This document shows positions 12,627 through 24,534 of a stretch of DNA of 64,000 nt, one piece after another. The translations under genes and the position numbers were made by a program. Numbering within the stretch: the stretch's first letter is position 1; every line of letters begins with the position of its first letter. The notes beneath the pieces were generated by a model. It ran no database searches, was not told the DNA's origin, and worked only from the letters and a program-made list of their open reading frames with translations. The stretch comes from Hydrangea macrophylla (lineage: Eukaryota > Streptophyta > Magnoliopsida > Cornales > Hydrangeaceae): contig CM066994.1 of assembly GCA_033977485.1 (NCBI GenBank), forward strand, positions 28,302,681-28,366,680, given 5' to 3'.

Positions 12627-14440
12627 ACAACTTAGACCGCACGAGAAGAATTATCCAACACATGATATAGAATTGGCCGCCTTGATTTTTGCATTGAAGA
12701 TTTGGCGTCATTACCTATATAGGGAGAAATGTGAGATATGTACGGATCATAAGAGTTTAAAGTACTTATTCACACAACCAGATTTGAACATGAGGCAAAG
12801 GAGATGGTTAGAGTTGATGAAGGACTATGATTTGTCACTTTAGTATCATCCGGGCAAAGCGAATGTAGTCACCAATGCTCTTAGTCGTAAGATACCAACC
12901 AACATAACTTCAGATGTGACTTCTCAGAAAGAATTGATTCAAAATATGGAGAATCTGGAACTTGAAGTGATTCTAAGGGTTGAAAGTGGCTTGATGTCAA
13001 TGATTGTGGCGCAACCACTCTTAATTTACAATATTACGAAGAAACAACTTCAGGATGTGGTCTTAAAGAAGATTTGTGATGAGATTTCAATGAAAAAATA
13101 ACCGGGATTCACTTTTGAGAACGATGTTATGAGATTGGGGGGTAGAATTTGTGTGCTCAATAAGAAAGAGTTGAAATGGAACATTCTAGAGGAAGTACAC
13201 AATATGAAGTATATTGTTCATCTGGGAAGCACCAAGATGTATAGAGACTTGAGACATGTTTATTGGTTACCGGGAATGAAGGGAGAGATAGCACGCTATG
13301 TTTCACGTTGTACAAGTTATCAACAAGTGAAGACCGAAGGCCAAGTACCTTCGGGATTGTTATAACTATTACCGATAGCCAAGTTAAAATGGGAACACAT
13401 TACAATGGACTTTGTTAGTAGGTTTTTGAGGTCGAAGAGATCGAATACTATCATTTGTGTAATCGTTGACCGTTTGACGAAGTCGTCGCACTTCCTACCA
13501 CTTTGAACAACTAAGACTTTAGCTTAGTTGTATATTTGCGAGATTGTGAGACTACATGGTATTCCAATTTTTATTATTTCGGATAGAGATAGTAGTTTTA
13601 CATCACAGTTTTAGAGGGCCTTACAAGAAGCAATGGTACCAAATTGTACTTTAGTACTACTTTTCATCCTCAGACCGATGGTCAATCGGAAAGAGTAATC
13701 CAGATATTGGAAGACATGATGCGGTTATGTGTACTTGATTTCCAGGGTGACTGGAAAGACCACCTGCCATTAATTGAGTTGGCGTAACACAAAAACTTTC
13801 AGTCGAGTATTGGAATGGCTCCTTATGAAGCTTTGGATGGTCGTCTATGTCGTTCGCCGATTAGTTGAACGGAAGTCGAAGAAAGAATGATTGAAGGGTT
13901 GAAAATTGTGCAAGAGATGACGGATAAGATAAAGATAATTCGACAATGGTTACTAACAGTTCATAGTAGGTATAAGAGTTATGCCGACAAGCGTAGATGA
14001 CCGTTGAAAGTTGATGTGGGCGATTTGGTGTATTTGAAGGTGTCACCTTCAAAGGGAATAACTAGATTTGGGAGATATAGGAAGATCAACCCACGGTCTG
14101 TAGGACCTTTTAAGATCATTAGGAGAGTTGGACCCATAGCGTATCGATTGAACTTGCCAAGTGAGTATGCTCAAGTTCATAACGTGTTTCATGTATCATT
14201 GATACGTAAACACTTAGTGGAGGATAGAGAGCAAGTGATGACTCTGACACTGAATGAGATTTAGAGTGATTTGACGTATGTTGCGTATCCAGTAGATCTT
14301 GGATCGAATGGATCAAACCTTATGGAATAAAGTGATATCGAAAGTGAAAGTGTTATGGCGTAGCCAAACGACAGAGGAAGTGACATGGGAATTGGAAGAT
14401 GAGATGCATACTCAATATTCGCACCTATTCGATAAATGAG
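12627..14440 (+). pseudogene. Chromovirus RNase H, integrase and chromodomain remnant (second half)
   Basis: Continues the RT fragment ending at 9571. In order: RNase H ([50 protein letters not shown]), a stop at 12841, YHPGKANVV, integrase zinc-binding region (13129-13365), integrase core with several stops (13366-13990, including HPQTDGQSER in a shifted frame), the C-terminal GPF/Y-type region (14004-14264) and a chromodomain-like tail VLWRSQTTEEVTWELEDEM ending about 14439. Multiple stops and frame shifts make it inactive. The chromodomain would direct integration to histone-marked chromatin in intact relatives. Confidence 0.88.
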
Positions 14441-14480
14441 GTATAAGTTTGGGGACAAACTTCTCTTAAGGGGGAAAGTA

Positions 14481-16555
14481 TTTCAACACCCACATGTGTG
14501 TTATTTCATTTCATTACATTGCCATGCATGATAATGTGATGTGTTGTGTCTTATGACACCTATGAGAGTGAGTTTTTACTCACGAGTTGATTTGGGTGTC
14601 TGTGTTAGAGAACCCTTTGAGACTGTGTGGAATGAATATTGGTTGTTGTGACGTCTCTCCGAGATTAAGACGGTCATTGTGGAATATCTTAAATGTTTAT
14701 CTGGAAATAAATGTTTAACTGTGTATTTCACTATCTGTATTATTTCTGGTTTAGAATTTATTTCTGTTGTTAATTTTAGCATCCTGCTAAGGATGAATTA
14801 ACACGATATTAATTTGGTAGGCTAAGTAGCAATTTCGTAAAATCATGTGAGACTGCGTTTTAGCAACTAAACAGAACTTAGTCGAAAACTTTTATAATTT
14901 TGAGATTTCACTTGAGAAGCTATGAATTAGCTGTGTAGAAAGTTTCAAAAACTGATTAGGAGTTTTGAAAACTCGTGGGGAGGTAAACACGATTTCTGAA
15001 AGTGTTACCTATATATAGATAGAGATGGCTTTGAGATTTTTTTTATATATAGATAGAGATGGCCTTGAGGAAGGTCGTCATTTTGATACCTATTAGGACT
15101 CGTTTGGATAAGTTTTCTGAAAAGTCATTTTCTAGAATTTTCATAAAAAGTTGATAATTGGATTTCTGATCAATAGGAGTAGTTCTAGACGGACTTCTGC
15201 ACGTTCTTTGTACTTGGGTTTTCGTTGGATCGAATTATAGGATCGTTATTCGGAGGTGAGTGATTTAACTATGTGTTTTGGAATGCTTTCTTGACATGTA
15301 TTTATGTTTGATATGAAAAGCATGTGTTAGTTTATGAATATATTTTGTGCAGTTCATATTGGGCGAATATATTGATAAGTAGGCCCAATAGCACGGTGAA
15401 ATATTTTGATTACCGAAAGCATGGTGATATGTAAATTGAGCATGTTGAGTTGTTATTTGGGTTAAAGGAGCACGTGGTTACTAAGCCATCTTGTGGAGCC
15501 GATATAGGCATTAAGGTCGCACGATTGAAGAAAAAAATCATCGGTTTTACCTTTTCACATGGACTTATTGACGAGGAGTCATGGATTAGGAGTATGGAAT
15601 GTACACGTTAGACTCCGAAGACTAGTATGAAATGTAGAGATATGAATGCGAACATGTTTATCATTCATGTGCATTTGCTGTTTTATTCATGAAGCGTTAG
15701 CTTAAATAAATTGAATATGTGTGGCTATTCAAATAACCATTTTAGGTGTTAGTGCCGACGAGGAATTGGGAAAGTGACCACGAGATGTTGGGAGTTCACT
15801 TAGAAGGCGACTTATCATGTTTATCCTGTAGTTTTGTAATCGAATCGTCTATTTTATTTGTTTTGTTAAGGTACTTGTAACAGAAATCGATAATAACCTT
15901 GTATATGTTTTATTCTAGTTCCAAGTGTTGTAAGAAATTACTTTCGAGTAAACTAGAACTACGTTTTGTATTGACTTGGAGAACATGGAATGGGTTGGTT
16001 AAGTTATTATGAATCAGAACCCGGAGTTCACGTTTTGAAATGTTTTACTTGTTGATTTCTTGTCTTGATTTAATGTTGAGATCGTTTGCTCTCGCAAGGG
16101 TCGTTTGACCTTCGGCAATATTCTAGTACAAGAAGGATTGGTGTCAGGGGGTCATTCGACCGGTCGAAAGGGACAGTTCGACCGGTTAAAGTGCCCTCTG
16201 TTATGAAGGATTATTACAGAGGGGTCATCTGACCGGTCGAACAGGGCATCTCAACCGGTCGAAATGACCCCTGCATGAAAACTTTTTATGCCTCTTTCGC
16301 AACTTATTTAAATGTTTTGATTGGTTCTTAGGGCACCATTGGGACCCCTTTGAATATAATTCATTCGTTTCAAAATATAATTACGTTTTCAAATTTATAC
16401 GGATTTTACTAACTTCAGGTGTATTGTTTAAAAGGAGTGACTACTTGTTATCTTTAAAGTTCATTTCCCGCTGCTGCAACTTTGAAATGTATAGGAAGAG
16501 CCTCGGTGACGTGCCTTGTGACCTAGATTCATATGTGTGGATTTGAGGCGTGACA
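14481..16555 (+). mobile_element. 3' LTR of the first plus-strand chromovirus (LTR1)
   Basis: It follows a purine tract (cttaagggggaaag) just after the chromodomain stop. It begins near ttcaacaccc, a decayed form of the usual TGTAACACC start, and ends ggcgtgaca at 16555. The order of internal words (a gagtga…tcac block, the gggtgtct phrase, the gcatgttgagttgtta block, a terminal gtgtgg…ggcgtgaca) matches LTR2 at 33776-35954, so the two are related but diverged. No coding sequence is present. Confidence 0.75.
16149..16268. repeat. Palindrome island, core tcgaccggtcga
   Basis: Four copies: ttcgaccggtcgaa, ttcgaccggttaa, ctgaccggtcgaa and caaccggtcgaa. They are arranged as two similar halves. 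The outermost parts (ggggtcat…/…atgacccc) are also mutually complementary. Confidence 0.85.
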
Positions 16556-17594
16556 AGCACGATGTGATGAACTTATGTGAGCATGTTGAGTTGTTAATGT
16601 GGGTCAAAGGGGAACTTGTACTTGCCATCAAAGTTATGAGGCCAGGTGCCAAATTGGCCATGAGGTTGCATGTCTGAAAGGAAGAGGTGTGAATCTCGGT
16701 TAGTCACGCGGACTAATGGAGTAGTCACAGGCTAACGTGAAAGGATGGCCGGTACTTGCGTTCCCGGTGACTATAGTTATGTGTAAAAGATGAGATTGGG
16801 CATGTCTATTATTTATGTTTATAATTATTGACATTCACCAGCATATAGCTGATATAGTGAAATTATTAAACAACCATTGTAGGTGATAAAAGCAAGGCAT
16901 CGAAGGAATGAGAATATGGAATCGGCGAGGCAACGCGGGAAAATTTGGGGATAAATGTAGTAAATGTTGATAGCTTTATGTTTTGTCTTAATACTTGTAG
17001 TTTGGGATGAATAACTTGTGTTTGGAAGTTATGTAATTAGTTGGGGTTTAACTTATGTTTTTGACAAGTTAAGTTAGTAATTTGGCTCTAGATTTTGTAC
17101 TCTTCTAGTATGTAAATGGAACTTGTGTTATGTTATACCGGTTTTCAATCCGAGTATAAATCTTGTAATAACTTGGGTCGAATAGCTCGTGGGCATTGTA
17201 ATATGGTTGTGTTATGTTGTCATGAGTTGCTGGTGTAGAGTTTAAATCAATTTTAGCAAGTGTTGAGCATGCTTGGTTTGATTCTAGTTTAAAACAAGGG
17301 ATGCTGTAGATTTGGATTCTGCTACTCAAACCAGTCGACCGGATGCTCGACCTAGTCGACTGGATCGTGTAACAGAATGCTAAAATCTGGAGACTAAGGT
17401 TTCCAGTCGACCGAGCTTAAGGGTTAGTCGACTGAGTCTTTCAAGGATTAGTCGACCGAACCTGATCAGTCGACCAGACCAGTTGGTTCTCAAAAATGTG
17501 CTCTCTGCAATTTGTACTTCCAATCGACTGAGTCTTTCAAGGATCAGTCGACCAGACCTGATCAGTCGACCGGACCAATTGGTTCTCATAAATG
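16556..17594 (+). mobile_element. LTR fragment homologous to LTR2 (34795-35765)
   Basis: From the gatgaacttatg..gcatgttgag phrase to the ggttctca..aatgtgctctc phrase the sequence matches 34795-35765 nearly word for word, including ccggtttttcaatccgagt-type stretches and the ttgagcatgcttggtttgattc block. Both ends are cut: LTR1 on the left and the minus-strand element's LTR on the right. It is a scrap of a second LTR, not a complete element. Confidence 0.8.
17333..17580. repeat. Palindrome island, core agtcgact, with a 97-bp internal duplication
   Basis: About ten copies of (c)agtcgac(t/c) and variants. The block starting at 17426 (agtcgactgagtctttcaag) is repeated from 17522 with few changes. 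The homologous island at 35575-35795 lacks this duplication, so the island has expanded here. Confidence 0.85.
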
Positions 17595-17887
17595 TGCTCT
17601 CATAAAAATTACGGCTTGACCCCAAACAATGTATTTCTATAAAATCAAACAAGTGATAGGAACAAAAAATTGAAATTACATTTAGCAATTAATGAAAATA
17701 CAGGTTGTTACATCCTTCCCCCCTTAAACAGGTTTTCGCCTGAAATCTAGATTATCTAGTCATGAAATAACTCCGGTACTTCTTCCTCATATCAGCTTCG
17801 ATATGAAAATACAAGTGATAGGAACAAGTGATAGGAACAAAAAATTGAAATTACATTTAGCAATTAATGAAAATACAGGTTGTTACA
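17595..17887 (-). mobile_element. Start of the 3' LTR of the minus-strand chromovirus, with tandem duplication of the PPT region
   Basis: On the minus strand a polypurine tract (aaaggggggaagga) ends at 17888 and is followed by TGTAACAACC. The same LTR start is found at 40856. A segment containing LTR start, polypurine tract and the last chromodomain codons is duplicated in tandem (about 17649-17811 and 17825-17986). After little more than 100 bases the LTR is cut off at 17595. Confidence 0.8.
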
Positions 17888-17931
17888 TCCTTCCCCCCTT
17901 TAACAGGATTTCGCCCTGAAATCTAGATTAT

Positions 17932-20431
17932 CTAGTCATGAAATAACTCCGGGTACTTCTTCTTCATATCAGCTTCGACTTCCCACGAGGCTTCATTCTT
18001 ATCATGGTGATTCCACTGAATTTTCACCAATGGGATGTCCTTCTTCCTCAACTTCTTAATATTCTGATCTAGAATTTTTAAGGGCCTCTCCTTATGGGAA
18101 ACATTATGGCTTGTCTTGATATCAAAACTAACCACATGTGAGGGATCTCGTATGTATTTTCTCAGCATACTAATGTGAAATACATTGTGAACCCCAGACA
18201 TCTTTGGTGGTAGTGCGAGTCGCTAAGCCACTTTCCCGACATGATCTAATATTTCAAATGTGCGGGGCTAGCTTCCCTCTCTTGAGACCAAAGTGTACCA
18301 CTCCCCAGGTTGATGAAACCTTAAGAAGTACGTGATCTCCAACACTGAATTCCAAATCCTTTCTGCATCAATCCGCATAACTTTTGTACCTGCTATGTGC
18401 GGTTCTCATCCTTTCATTGACCAGAGAAATCTTCTCATTGGTTTCTCTAACCAAATCTGGTCCCAACAACTCTGTATCTCCGACTTCTTCCCAACACAAC
18501 GGAGAATGACATGGTCGTCCGTACAATGCTTCGAATAGAGCCATCCCAATACTCATGTGATAATTATTGTTATAGGCAAATTCAACCAAAGGCAAGTGTG
18601 TCTCCCAAGATTCTTCAAAATCAATAACACACGCCCTAAGCATATCCTTCATGATCTGATTAACACATTCAGTTTGCCCATCTGCCTGAGGGTGAAAAGC
18701 AGTACTCATCTTGAGTGAGGTTCCCATATCTTCTTGCAAACTTTCTCAAAATCCAGAAGTAAAACGTGCATCGCGGTCTGACACAATTGATATAGGTGCA
18801 CCGTGAAGTTACACAACTTATTGTATGTACATTCGGCTCATCTTTTCTACCGGGTATGTCATACTATAAACAATGAAATGGGCCGACTTAGTCAATCGGT
18901 CCACACTTACCCAAATGACGTCATGATTCTGCTATGACCAGGGTAATCCAACTATAAAATCGATGGTTATGTGTTCCCATTTCCAATGTTCGTCTTTGAC
19001 TTGTTGACACGTCAAACGCTTAGATACAAATTCAGTCACGTCCTTTTTCATACCTTCCCACCAGAAATTTCTCTTCTAGTCCTTGTACATTTTTGTTCAT
19101 CCTGGGGGAACTGTAAAGCTTGACTTATGTGCTTTGTCTAGAATATCCTTTCTTAAATCTCCACAATCTGTCTCTACATCTGTATCCTCCATCACTCCCC
19201 ACTTTCCATTTTGTCGAATCCTTCTCTAACATCTTAACAAACCATATCTGAAACTTCTCATCTTCTTTCTGGGTTTCAGTGATGCAGCTAATAAGGGTGG
19301 GCATAGTAATCTATGGATCAAACTTAGCCATAGTCTCCAATGCTCGCCATTCTCTAACCATCAATGGGGTAATTCTCCCACGAGTTTGCTGACTTAAAGA
19401 TTCGGTGACCACATTAGCTTTACTAGGGTGGTATTCTAAAGTGAAGTCGTAATCTTTAATCCGCTCCATCCATCTGCGTTGCCTCATGTTTAACTCCTTC
19501 TGCGTAAACAAGTACTTAAGACTCTTGTGATCTAAAAATAATTCAAACTTCTCACCATAGAGATAATGTCTCCAAATCTTGAGCGCAAACACTATTGTTG
19601 CCAATTCCAAATCAAGGGTGGGGTAATTCAACTCATTCGGTTTCAGTTGTCTAGACCCATAGCCGATAACTTTACCATATTGCATAAGTACACACCCCAA
19701 TCCTTGATATGACGCGTCACTGAAGATAGCAAACTTCTCATTAGGCTTGGGTATAGCCAGTATCGGTGCTGTTGTGAGTCTCTCTTTAAACTCTAGAAAG
19801 GTATGTTCATGCTTCTCCGTCCACTCAAACTTCTGAGATTTCTTCGTTAGTCTGGTCAATGGTGAGGCTATCTTGGACAAGCCCTTAACAAACCATCGGT
19901 AATAACCCGCTACTCCAAGGAAACTCCTAACCTCCGTAGGGTTGGCTTGTCTAACCCAGTTTGATACAACATCTGTCTTGGATGAATCCACAGAAATTCC
20001 TTGGGATGATACTTTGTGTCCTAAAAATTTCACTTCTTGTAACTAGAACTCACATTTACTGAATTTGGCATACAATCGGTGGTCCTTGAGCATTTGCATC
20101 ATAATCGGTAGATGTTGCTCGTGCTCTTCTTCTGTCTTAGAATAGATCAGAATATCATCTATGAAGACAATGGTAAATTGATCCAAATATAGCTTGAACA
20201 CTCGGTTCATCAAATCCATAAACACAGCAGGGGCATTCATCATTCTGAAAGGCATTACCAAAAACTCGTAGTGGCCATATCTTGTTCTGAAGGCAGTCTT
20301 AGGTATGTCTTATTTCTGTACCCTTAACTGATGATATCTCGACCGTAGATCTATCTTAGAGAATGTTGTAGTTCCCTGTAGTTGATCGAACAAATCATCG
20401 ATTCGGGGAAAGGGATACTTATTCTTGATAG
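17932..20431 (-). pseudogene. Minus-strand chromovirus pol: RT, RNase H, integrase, chromodomain
   Basis: Reading leftward from 20431: RT begins in mid-domain with [18 protein letters not shown]; a break; 20261-20043 with [10 protein letters not shown] and an intact FIDDILIYS box; a stop; 20033-19311, a 240-codon stretch with RT thumb, [10 protein letters not shown] and a complete-looking RNase H ([41 protein letters not shown]); a degraded integrase zinc region; integrase core end 18739-18368 with HPQADGQTECVNQIM; and 18201-17932 with VHNVFHISMLRKY and a chromodomain (ILDQNIKKLRKKDIPLVKIQW…ASWE). Stops and shifts show it is dead. The RT N-terminus, protease and gag are cut off at 20432. A matching gag on the same strand lies at 35955-37000. 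Confidence 0.9.
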
Positions 20432-20439
20432 TTACACTC

Positions 20440-20515
20440 GATGAAAAGCGGCGGCACTCACTGAGTGCCGCACGACATTCAATGGGTATCGGTCAGCTTC
20501 ACTGAGTGTCGGTCA
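20440..20515. repeat. Palindrome island, core gcactcactgagtgcc
   Basis: The words ggcggcactcactgagtgccgc and cttcactgagtgtcgg lie together. The same core is found at 10030, 24284 and 27138. It lies downstream of the PMD unit with respect to that unit's direction. Confidence 0.75.
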
Positions 20516-21059
20516 GAGTCCAGACAATTTCTGGTGCAATTTGTAATCTTAATAAGCCCAAAACCTGCATAAGAAAATAGGAAAATGTGTATTTACTACA
20601 AAATGGACATCTAAGCGACAACTCCCACACCATTCATCAATAAAAGCATGATCAAGAAACATTCACATTCTCAAAAAGCTACTAAAGTGATCATACATGA
20701 ACATAGAATATCAAAATCATCATGCATGCATATCACATCAAGTCTGAATCCATGGGTAAAAATCCAAATATTTTTGTCCACGCAGGGACTTCATGAAATA
20801 AAAAGGAAGGGGATGAGCATAGATCATCCTTGTCGGCGACGGGGATTCCTCCTGGGCTCTTGCAGAGCTGTCTGACTTCCCCCAACTCCATCACCACCAT
20901 CGCCTCCATCACCACCACCATCTCTGCCCTAGCCACTGCCTTCAGCACCACCACGACGCCGCCACATTGGCTCATTTGGAGCTCTTGAATTTGCATCCTT
21001 AAGGCAGCAATTTTTTTTTCCTGTAAAAGAAAGGGTAAAAGAGAGAAAAGTGTTAAATA

Positions 21060-21175
21060 AATTCTTTTGAGTCTTCGGACTCAATTTTTTAGATGTGTAA
21101 ATTCTTTTGAGTCCACGAACTCATCTGTTGTAAATATAATAACTCTTTATTTTGAGTTTGTATACTCATTTGTAT
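21060..21175. repeat. gagtc…gactc hairpin words in a PMD intron
   Basis: Within the intron between exons 5 and 6 are gagtcttcggactc (a perfect inverted repeat with a ttcg loop), gagtccacgaactc and gagtttgtatactc, each preceded by an aaattctttt-like stretch. They are the same motif type as the large arrays at 22990-23480 and 24535-25300. Confidence 0.75.
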
Positions 21176-22989
21176 AGTTTCATAAGAAATAATAATCAAG
21201 ATGTATACCTGAGCCCTAGTCTGGAGCTCCGCAGTGGCCCTTGCTCCATCAACCTGAAAAAGAATTGGGTTTTAAGCATTAATATTGGAATAATTGAGAG
21301 TGTAAAATAAGGATAACAACTGAAAGCAGAGCAGTTTCGAGGCTTTCCCTCCACTCACGACCATGGATCCAATGCTGAACTGTGTGAGCATATGATAGCC
21401 CCTCCTCAGCATAATCTCTAGGAATAGTGTTATATTATAGAGGGATACTTGGCATGCCCTAAGTGTATGGAGGTAGCTATTTCTCTTGACCCATATAGAC
21501 CACGGGCACATTCCACTTCCATTGTGGAAGGGCCGGAGGACCAGCTGCTCTGGGAATAGGCTGCAAAAGAAATAATTCATGTCTTAGTAATTGTTATTGC
21601 AAAGCTACAGGAAAATTTTGAAAATAAACGAGGGGGGGGGGGGTGGGGGAAAGTTAGTTACTCGAGTAGCTTCCATCAAAGGAAAGTTATGCATAAGAGA
21701 ATTTAGTCAGAATTGGCATAATTGTCGGGGGCCTCTAAGAAGTTCACAATGTCCACCCTACCTAGGGCTGTGACGAAGTCGTCATGATCCAAAGTCTCAG
21801 TGCTCCTCATAGTGGGCAGGGGAGTCATCGGCACAAAGAAAGCAGGAGCAACAAGGGCCTGCCTCATCGCCCTTTCACCTAGATACCACTCCCTGCATAC
21901 TTCTCCAACCATCAGAATCCTCGTCCTAGAGAAGCCCGAAGTAGCCTGAAGCTCCGCACTAGCCTCTGGGAAGGCCGCCAACCACGGGTTCCATATCACG
22001 TGCACATCTCGCAGGTTGATGAGGAAGTTCCTGTAGCCAATAAAATCATGGCCCCCCACTTTCTGGTTCGTCGCTTCTTTTTTCCATTTTAAGCCCTGTC
22101 GTAGAATGGCACTCTTATTTGCTCTAGTGTTGGGGGCCCATATGAGAAAGTACTCATGGGACCATATCTGCAAAGAAAATGTTAAAGGGTGAATCTGATG
22201 GCTAAAATGAAATCAGGAAGAATTTTGAAAAGTCTAAAAGAAAAAAAAATAATAAGAATAAAGTTTACCTCCCAAGCTCTCCAGAACCCGTCAATGGAAC
22301 GGAAATTGCCCCGGAAAACATCGCTCATATGGCGATAGAGGGTGGCTAATCTTGCACCTCCCCAGTTATACTGACTGATGCGATCGATGTCCTCCAAAGA
22401 TGCCAGGTACGCCAGATTAATCCTATCACCTCCAGTGCTCATCAGGGAGCAAACCAGCACATACATAATGAATGCCCGGATCATCTGCTCATCAGTGAAG
22501 TCATGGCCCCTGAAAGTATTAAGAAACCACCTCGCTGGGACGATGGGATCCCTAGTGTGAGCTCCAAGGAGGTTGATGATTTGCTTGTGCCGACTCCTGA
22601 TATTGTCATATTGAGCCACAGGGAGGCCACCGAAGGGAATGTTGGTAATCATCGCAAAATGTCATCGTCATCTCCCCAAAAGGAAGATGAAAGGTATTTG
22701 TGGTGTCCCACCATCGCTCCACCAGGGCTTGGATCCTAGTCATGTCATTCAAACTCTTCTCCAGAAGTTGCACAAAAAGCCCAAAGCCTGCATCGTTAAT
22801 TCTGTTCTTAATAGTATCAGGGAGCTCCTTGTACCATCTGTACCCATGAGCCAAACTCCCATGGCCCTTAAGAGCGGTTTCAGGCATCTAAAAAAAGGGT
22901 GGGGGGAAAGAAATAAAATAAAATACGGTTAGGAGGGAAAAAAAGGCAATAAAGGATAAGTAAAAATAATGAAATCAATGAAATCCGAA

Positions 22990-23480
22990 AGTAAATGGAA
23001 AATGAATTTTTGAGTCCGAGTGACTCCATTGTTTTTGTAAAAATAAATTCTTGAGTACGAGTGACTCCGTGATTTTGTGAAAATGAATTTTTTAGTCTGA
23101 GTGACTCCGTGATTTTGTGAAAATGAATTTTTGAGTCCGAGTGACTCCATGATTTTTGTAAAAATGAATTTTTGAGTCCGAGTGACTCCGTGATTTTGTG
23201 AAAATGAATTCTCTGAGTTCAAGTGACTCCATGATTTTGTAAAAATGAATTTTTGAGTCCGAATGACTCCATGTTTTGTAAAATAAATTCTTTGAGTCCA
23301 AGTGACTCCATGATTTTTGAATTCTTGAGTCCAAGTGACTCCATGATTTTTGAGTTCTTGAGTCCAAATGACTCCACGATTTTGTAAAAAAATGATGATG
23401 AATTCTTGAGTTCGGATGACTCCATGTTCTATAAAAAATGATTGTTTGCTCGTCCAACTTCGTTCATGCAAAAGGAGGAC
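22990..23480. repeat. Tandem array 1: about 41-bp unit with gagtccgagtgactc hairpin, inside PMD intron 1
   Basis: About eleven units of the type gaatttttgagtccgagtgactccatgattttgtaaaa (shown here only as its composition). Each contains an inverted repeat gagtc-N5-gactc. Spacing is about 41 bp, shortening to about 32 bp near 23300-23370. It lies inside the 974-bp intron following PMD exon 1. Read in another frame it gives a long spurious open frame, which I do not regard as coding. Confidence 0.85.
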
Positions 23481-24283
23481 ATTCGAGTTCGCACGACTCT
23501 CTTTCGTATATGATATAAATTAACCTAGTCTAGGTGAAATTCAAGAGCTCGACGGGGTCGATGCAACCCCCATTGTGAAAGATAACGAAATAATAAATTT
23601 TGGGCAGGGTCTCAGTACAATATCAGTTGAATCCATAACAATAAAAAATATATATAATGAGAAAGGGCATAACCTCAGAATTCGCACATGATCCTAATAT
23701 CTAATGGTTTGCTGAAAATCAACCTAAAAAGGGCATGGCAATAGCTTAGGGGATATAAAAAATGTACAAAACTAAAGACATATTCATTCATGCATTAGGC
23801 ACCATACATTGCATTGCATTGCATCCATCATCATAAAGAGCATGAGAATTTGAGATTATACCTGTTTGTTGAATGCACGCGTTGAGAGATGCAATCTAGG
23901 GGCAGCAAGGAGGAATGATGAGCTATGGCCAGGGGAATGTTTGTACTTCTTCCGCAAGGGCCCATGAGAGCTTGAACCACTAGCCATTTGAGTAAAGCTA
24001 CAAGAAAAACACGAAAAGAAAATCAATGAGAAGGAACTTGGAGAAACATAATGAACAAATGAAAAGAAGTTCAAGTTTTGATCATGAATCTAGTTAAAGT
24101 TTGGAATCTTGATGATAAAAGGGAATAAACATACCTTGGTTTGAGAAATTCTTAAGTTGGGAATCAAAGATTGAAGCTTCTTGGAGAGGGAAAATTGTAT
24201 GAAAGAATGAGAGAATGAGAAAGAAAGAAAAGAAAGTTTTGTTCTTAAACACACTGCCAGACCTAGCGGCAGATGATGAAAAG

Positions 24284-24378
24284 GCATCGGCACTCGCTGA
24301 GTGCTGCACGACAGTCAGTGACTACCGCATCGGCACTCCCTGAGTGCCCCTGTGCTGTTACCAAGTGCCGCTGAGTGA
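24284..24378. repeat. Palindrome island, core gcactcgctgagtgc, upstream of the PMD unit
   Basis: cggcactcgctgagtgctgc, cagtcagtgactaccgc, cggcactccctgagtgcc and ccgctgagtgagac follow each other. This lies about 300 bases 5' of the PMD start codon in that unit's direction, much as the LTR-X islands lie just upstream of the LTR TATA box. Confidence 0.75.
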
Positions 24379-24534
24379 GACAGTTGGCTTTCTCCCCAAA
24401 ACTTTTCATATTCGTATTGGGGACCACTAAATTTTGCTTTGACGTCCCTCAAAGTTTTTCCTCATTTTGAATAAATCCACAGTATTTGAAAAATAAGTTT
24501 GAAAGCCCTTCTCATAAGCTAAAACCACTCTTGG

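Larger units (their letters stand above)
20840..23987 (-). pseudogene. Plant mobile domain (PMD) gene, spliced, frameshifted, antisense inside a Tat-like element
   Basis: PMD (aminotransferase-like, MAIN/MAIL1-type) proteins occur both as host nuclear proteins and as passengers of plant transposons. I see exon 1 (23987-23862, 42 codons, MASGSSSHGPLRKKYKHSP…), a 974-bp intron, exon 2 (22887-22269), a 101-bp GT-AG intron, exon 3 (22167 to about 21703), exon 4 from 21560, exon 5 (21253-21209, 15 codons) and exon 6 from 21020. All listed junctions with both ends seen keep phase 0. Exon 2 has the ALVERWW.TTNTFHLPFGEMT signature, then one frame shift near 22668, then TNIPFGGLPVAQYD. Exon 3 has WSHEYFLIWAPNTRAN. 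Exon 4 has three in-frame stops. Exons 5-6 look like a coiled coil (AELQTRAQ, AALRMQIQELQMSQ) followed by a Gly/Asp/Arg-rich tail in a shifted frame. A pseudogene by these breaks. Confidence 0.75.

Noticed and set aside
17380..17688. 102-codon open frame with repeated RLIRSGRLILERLSRL
   Set aside because: Translation of the agtcgact island and its duplication, not a protein.
22929..23471. Long open frame of about 180 codons rich in repeated HGVTRTQKF-like units
   Set aside because: It is read through the 41-bp gagtc hairpin array; neighbouring frames are equally open because the unit lacks stops in several frames. It lies inside a PMD intron.
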